Source of the DNA: Otatea glauca
Taxonomy: Eukaryota > Streptophyta > Magnoliopsida > Poales > Poaceae
Length of the DNA stretch: 64,000 nt
Assembly (NCBI GenBank): GCA_036346275.1
Contig: CM070730.1
Coordinates: 2,232,309-2,296,308 of the forward strand
Direction of reading: 5' to 3'
Each line of letters begins with the position of its first letter. The first letter of the stretch is position 1. Made by a program: the position numbers and the translations under genes. The notes beneath the pieces are model-generated. The model did not search any database and was not told the DNA's origin. It saw only the letters and a program-made list of their open reading frames with translations. Positions 59,081 to 64,000 of this stretch are shown piece by piece.

Positions 59081-60319
59081 TGTAACAGCCCAAAATTAAT
59101 AAAATGATAAAAATAACATACAAAATATTCATGAGAATTATTCTTGTATTTTCTGGCTTTCCTTGAATTATTACAAATTCTTTTGGCATTTCTCTAATAA
59201 AAGAAAGAGAATTAAGGACATAGTAAAATGGTAAAAGTAAAAAGATAAAAATACCAAGTCAACAAAAACTTACAAAAGTCATAACAAAAATCTTAGGGCT
59301 CTCTACAGCCAGTTTATGGGGGTGGAAGACCTAGACCAATTAAAATTTAATTTAATCAAAGCAAAAGAAAGTGAAAAGAAAATCAGGGCAGAAGGTAGTG
59401 GAATTTTGTGGAATTCTCAAGAAGCTATCCTGAGTTGAAATTTTTACCCTGCCGACATCAGGATAGTGCCTACCTCCTTTAAAAATATAAAAAGTTAAAT
59501 GTTTATTTTATAATTTTAAAAATTCGAAAACAATGAAGAAATAAAGTGGAAAATAGAATTGTTAGAATTATTTAAAATTAAATATTAATAATAAAAATCT
59601 GAACAATTTACAGAAGGTGTATAATGCTATTTAAGACTCTGAGAAAAAGTTTTACAAAATTTTAGTCTTATTTTTGTCATAAATTAAATGAAAAATATAA
59701 TTGGCAGAAAAGTAAAAGCTACATTGTCAGAATTATTTAAAATTATACACAAATCATAAAAAATGTGAAATTTTTACTGGATGCTGGTAACTATCATGCC
59801 AACCCATGGCAAAATTTTAATAAAATCTTGAATTGGTTTGAACATCGAATTATCTGTATTTATCCCGTTCGCTCGAGCCTTCACCCGAAGTTCCTCTCTC
59901 TCACGTGGGTGGGCCAGACCAGCGACCGCCACTCATGCTCTTCTCATCGCCATTTCGCCCACGCGTCAGCCACAACACCGAGCCTCTCGCACGTTCTTCT
60001 CCCCCTCTCCGCCCTCTCTCACGCCGACGCCAGCTCGCCCGACCCACCGACCTCTCGCGCGCCTTGACTCGCGCCGAACCGACTCCACGGCCATATAAAA
60101 TTGTTTCCCATCGTCTCAGCCTGCCATTCTTCTCCCCGCTCGCCTCACTCCACCGTGCTTACCGCTCGTCTTCCCCAGCGCCGGCGAAACCAGTGAAAAG
60201 GGAAAATCCCACATTCCGCCGCTACAGCCAATCTCAGCCCAAAACGTCCAAGCCGAAGCTTTCTCTCATCGCCAGGAACCTGTCCCAGCCTTCGGTTCGA
60301 GCTCTTCTTCACCGGCAAG
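59081..60319 (+). repeat. First copy of a long gypsy-type LTR, interrupted
   Basis: Starts TGTAACAGCCC and aligns in order with the first 1.2 kb of the copy at 60320, including TAAAAGAAAGWGAAWTAA, CTCTCYACAGCC and CCCTGCCGACATCA blocks and a TATA box (TATAAAA, 60094-60100). It stops abruptly at GGCAAG where the next copy begins. Confidence 0.75.
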
Positions 60320-63300
60320 TGTAACAACCTCAAAATTAATAAAATAAATAAAAATGAATTAAAAAACTTTTGTGTATTATTTCTGAAATTCCTGATTTTT
60401 CTGGATTTATTGGATATTATTTTGGCTTTTCCTTAATAAAAGAAAGTGAAATAAAGAATATAGTAAAATGGTAAAAGAAAAAAGTAAAAATGCCAAATCA
60501 ATTTTTTTTACCAAAGTCATAACAAAAAATCTAAGGGCTCTCCACAGCCAGGTTAAGTCAGTGGAATAGCTGGATTAATTAAAATAATATTTAATCAAAG
60601 CAAATTATGTGAAAAGAAAGTCACGGTAAATGGTAAAAGAATTGTGTGGAATTCTATGGAAGGTATCCTGGATCAAAAATTTTACCCTGCCGACATCACC
60701 ACATTTTCAACCTCCATTAAAAATATCAAGAATTTAATAATTAATGTTATAATTTTAAAAATTCAAAAACAATGAAGAAATAAATTGGAAAATAGTAATG
60801 TCAGAATTATTAAAAAATAAATATTAATAAATAAAATCTGAAATTTTTCAATAAAGTGTAGAATAGCATTTAAGACCCACATAAAAAGTTTTATGAAATA
60901 TGAACCTCATGTATATCATAAATTAAATGAAAAACAGAATTAACAGAACAGCAACAGCTGCATTTTCAGAATTATTTAAAATTCTAAATGGATCATAAAA
61001 TGGTGAAAATTTTAAAGGAGTCTGGTAATTTCCTTTCTGACCTATGGTAAAAGTTTTATAAAATTTCGAGTCGGTTTGACTGACGAAATTGCCGTAGAAG
61101 TCCCGTTCTATCCTGTGTCTTCGCCAGAGTTCTTTTTCTTGTTTCGCTGACTGGTGGGCCCAGCTTGTCAGCCAGTCAAGCCTGTCAGCTCTCGCTGCCA
61201 GCTCGCCCCCAGGCATCAGTCTCCCTCTCGCATTCTTCTCCCCTCCCTGCTCTCTTGCCCGAGCCACTCGTCGCTAGCTAGCTCTCGCCATGCTGCGCAA
61301 ACCGCTCGCCTCCAGTATATAAAAAGCGTGTCGTTGCGGCCGAAATTAACCACGACCTCGGTGCAACCCATTCCGCCGCTCGTTCCCCCATCTCCTCCAG
61401 CTCCGGCAAAACCTGAAAAGGGGAGAAGTGAGCAAATCGCCGCCATACTCGATTTCACTCCGAGCCATCCTCGCCGAAGCCTCCTGGCATCACCATGAGC
61501 TCATCCCGAGCCTTACTTGAAGCCCTTCGTCGCCGACGAGCCCCCGCGCCTTGCCTTTTCCTCCGCCGCCACCGCACACGGTGAGAGCTCTGCCCCTTCA
61601 TCCGTTCTTCAAGATTATTGATGAAATCGAACCGTTGAGGCATGTAGATGATCGTAGAGGTAAAGATGAACCTCGGGGATCGCTGCCGGTGCCTCGCCGC
61701 CGCCCTCACACGGTGACGTGCCGCTGCAAAGCACCTCAGGCCACCACGCAACCTCCCTCGTGTACGCCTTGGCACGCTGAAGCCTAGGGTGGAACCCATT
61801 CCTTCTCTCCAGCGGTGAATCACCGTCGGCGAGCTTCGCCCGCAGCCGTCACCACACCCCGCCGGTGGAACCCCCCTTCGCGACCATCTCCGGTCACCGC
61901 GCCACTGCCCACGTGTGCACACGGGTCCATTGGTGCCTCTGGTAAAACCAGCTCCGCCGCCGCGGAGCTAGTTCGTCGGCGGCGAAGCCGAAAGTCGCAT
62001 ACTGCTCTGGTCACCGCCAGCGGACCCGAGCCGTCACCGCCCGGCCGAGCCACCACGCCATGTAGGCCACGGCATTCACCGCGTCGTCAGCGCCGTGCTA
62101 CGCCATCGACATCGCGGACTCACTTTGTCGATTACACGCCGCCCATGGCTCAAGACGTCGATCGCGCATTTGCGTCGCCACTGGCCTACCATCTGGCTGG
62201 GCTCACAAGACACCTCGGCCCAGTAGAGCCAGTAAAGGAAAGCGCACTTTCTCCGTGAAAGCGTACTTTCCATTCTCAGCAATTTTCTGATTTTTAGTAT
62301 TTTTTTTCAAAACCTAGAGTATTCAAACTTGAATAACTTTTGAACTAACTGTCCAAATTTGATGAAATAAATTTATAAATTCATATAAAATCATGTAGAT
62401 TCAAAATATGCAAAAATATTTCAGAATTGAATTATATTTGAATTTTTTAATTCAAATTTAAAGAAAGGATTATAAATATGTCATGCATGAAAATTTTGTA
62501 AATGACCACCAAATTTAGTAAAATAAATTTTGTTAGATTCCTTGTAACCTCAGGAACCATAATATTTAAAAATACTTAGGGTTTGTTATAATAAAAATTT
62601 ATGTTATTGAATATGTGGTAAAATAATGCAATAATGATTCAAATAGACTAAACCTTTAAATTGCAAATAAGAACAAATAATTCATGTAACCACTTCTGAA
62701 TTGTGAAGTTATTTTATTTGAATATTTCCATCTGATTTCTTTTTGGCCCTATTGAAATTTGGTATTTGTTATATGTTGCCATACGACGTGTAGAACCCGA
62801 CGAATCCGGTACATTCAACGATCAGGAGTTCGAAGTCGAGGATAATCAACAAGGCAAGCATCCCCTTTGATCATATTGATCCTAGTTTTATAAATGTTTC
62901 CATTAAATGTTTTACTGCATACTTTATTTTTATTAAAGTCTGCTATATTATGAAAACTGGTAGTTGTACCTGTAGTTTTATAGAACTTCCTTGATAAGTA
63001 TGGATTTGTGAACCTTGAAAACCCTAGAACGACATAGACATTATTTGATGTCAATATGGGTCACTTACACTTAGTGTTATGCTTAGCCATGCTTAAAGCA
63101 ATATAAAACTGTGACATTATTAAAAATGTTGGCTATGACATTTAATTGGGTATGACCATTTTTATGGTTGGTATTTTGGTTGGAAAAATGAAAATAAAAC
63201 TATGGTTTAGATGCAAGCAATTATTGGCAATAGCTGGGAGTGCATGTCTTTGCACGTAGTGTAGGGTGGAGATTATTACCCGTGTCGGATTAAGGATCGA

Positions 63301-64000
63301 ACTATAGGTTGTTTTCAGGCCAAGAATTATCATACAACCACAAGTGCTGGTATGGGACAGCTCTAACTTATTAAGTTATTTAAAACTAGCTTTGCACTTG
63401 GAAGGCCGGAGTAGTACGAGCTGTTTCTTAATGAATTGCTCGATGGGATGTCCACACCGAGGTGATCATGGAATAAACGTCTACCAATATAACGGTGTAC
63501 GCCATACTGTGGGTAGTTCCATCATTTCTATGCTCTGAGTTCTTATGCCACAGAATAGGTTTATGGTCACCGTGCTGGTGCAAAGTTAGGATTAGATAAT
63601 GTAACAGTTATAACATGACTCTCTGCGGCACATCAAAGGAAGTGTGCAAATATCGATTGCTCAAAGAGTCTGTCATATCTTGTGGGAAAAGCTTTATACC
63701 TCTGCAGAGTGTAAAACTAATCGATTAGCCGCGTCCGCGGTAATGGATACTTGGTAAAGTCATCACATAGTTAGCAGTTTTGTTTATTTTCATAAAATGC
63801 GGTTTCTACCGTGTGTTGGTGAACTCTACTGTGTATCGGTGAACTCTTCTGTGTGTCAGTAGAACTGGTTTGATTATGGTCATTTTACCCAGATTCGAAT
63901 TTTATTTAATCGCACTTACTTACTATCGTTTTAATTAATCCGCTTTTAAGCAAATTTTATTGCAATCTATTATTCTGTATTTACATTTCAAATTGGCTTC
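60320..64000 (+). repeat. Second copy of the long LTR, running off the window
   Basis: Starts TGTAACAACCTC at 60320; TATA box TATATAAA at 61316-61323, at a similar offset as in the first copy. A GC-rich stretch (61150-62260) is followed by AT-rich DNA. At least 3.7 kb long; such long TGTAACA LTRs are typical of the Tekay/Del chromovirus group, which is an inference. ORFs inside (for example 61815-62258) are not called as genes. Confidence 0.7.

Noticed and set aside
61815..62258. 147-codon plus-strand ORF
   Set aside because: It lies in the GC-rich part of the long LTR with no domain; long LTRs often hold such ORFs.
1..64000. CRISPR arrays, operons, riboswitches, replication origins
   Set aside because: The sequence is plant nuclear DNA; no such features are expected and none were seen. 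The regular 52-bp repeats have no unique spacers.

Overview
The window looks like nuclear DNA of a grass (Poaceae). The evidence is a single-exon, very GC-rich B3 transcription-factor gene of the type common in monocots, Tourist and Stowaway MITEs, tRNA-derived SINEs, Helitrons with the grass-type TCTCTACTAC start and CTAG-T end, and a large Tat-lineage Ty3/gypsy element of a kind abundant in grasses. No species is claimed. Only two host protein-coding genes are convincing; most of the rest is transposable elements and AT-rich intergenic DNA.

Layout. (1) 70-16007 is one complete Ty3/gypsy element on the minus strand. It has TG...CA LTRs at 70-943 and 15144-16007 and a perfect 5-bp target duplication (GTCTG at 65-69 and 16008-16012). 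Minus-strand gag-pol lies at about 14735-9449 and is broken by many frameshifts. A plus-strand antisense gene (aORF, 5592-8627) has its own TATA box and three short introns. A 2.8-kb array of 52-bp tandem repeats (1845-4640) lies before the 3' LTR. (2) 16013-22276 holds a patch of alternating tandem repeats, a 1.47-kb non-autonomous LTR element with target duplication (17028-18494), and empty intergenic DNA. (3) 22285-28409: two hAT-type MITEs lie just upstream of a five-exon gene (23478-28409, about 1154 aa) from a plant family whose function I do not recognise. (4) 28410-42200 is a gene-poor stretch with MITEs and a 934-bp Dart-like hAT element (36227-37160, perfect 8-bp duplication). (5) 42822-43709 is an intronless NGATHA/RAV-type B3 repressor gene with a G-rich leader. 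(6) 43710-58500 is gene-poor DNA densely seeded with small elements: nested Stowaways, a SINE, a Tourist-like MITE, a small hAT, a 2.65-kb CACTA transposon, a second SINE, and a 560-bp Helitron plus two more Helitron ends. The CACTA element carries fragments resembling an IDN2/FDM (XH-domain) gene and a long inverted repeat. (7) 59081-64000 holds two overlapping copies of a long LTR (TGTAACA...), the second apparently inserted into the first and running off the window.

The two host genes are not obviously linked in function. The items most worth a second look are the CACTA element that has captured pieces of an RNA-directed-DNA-methylation gene next to a hairpin, the spliced antisense gene and repeat array inside the Tat element, and the repeat structure of the unknown-function gene.
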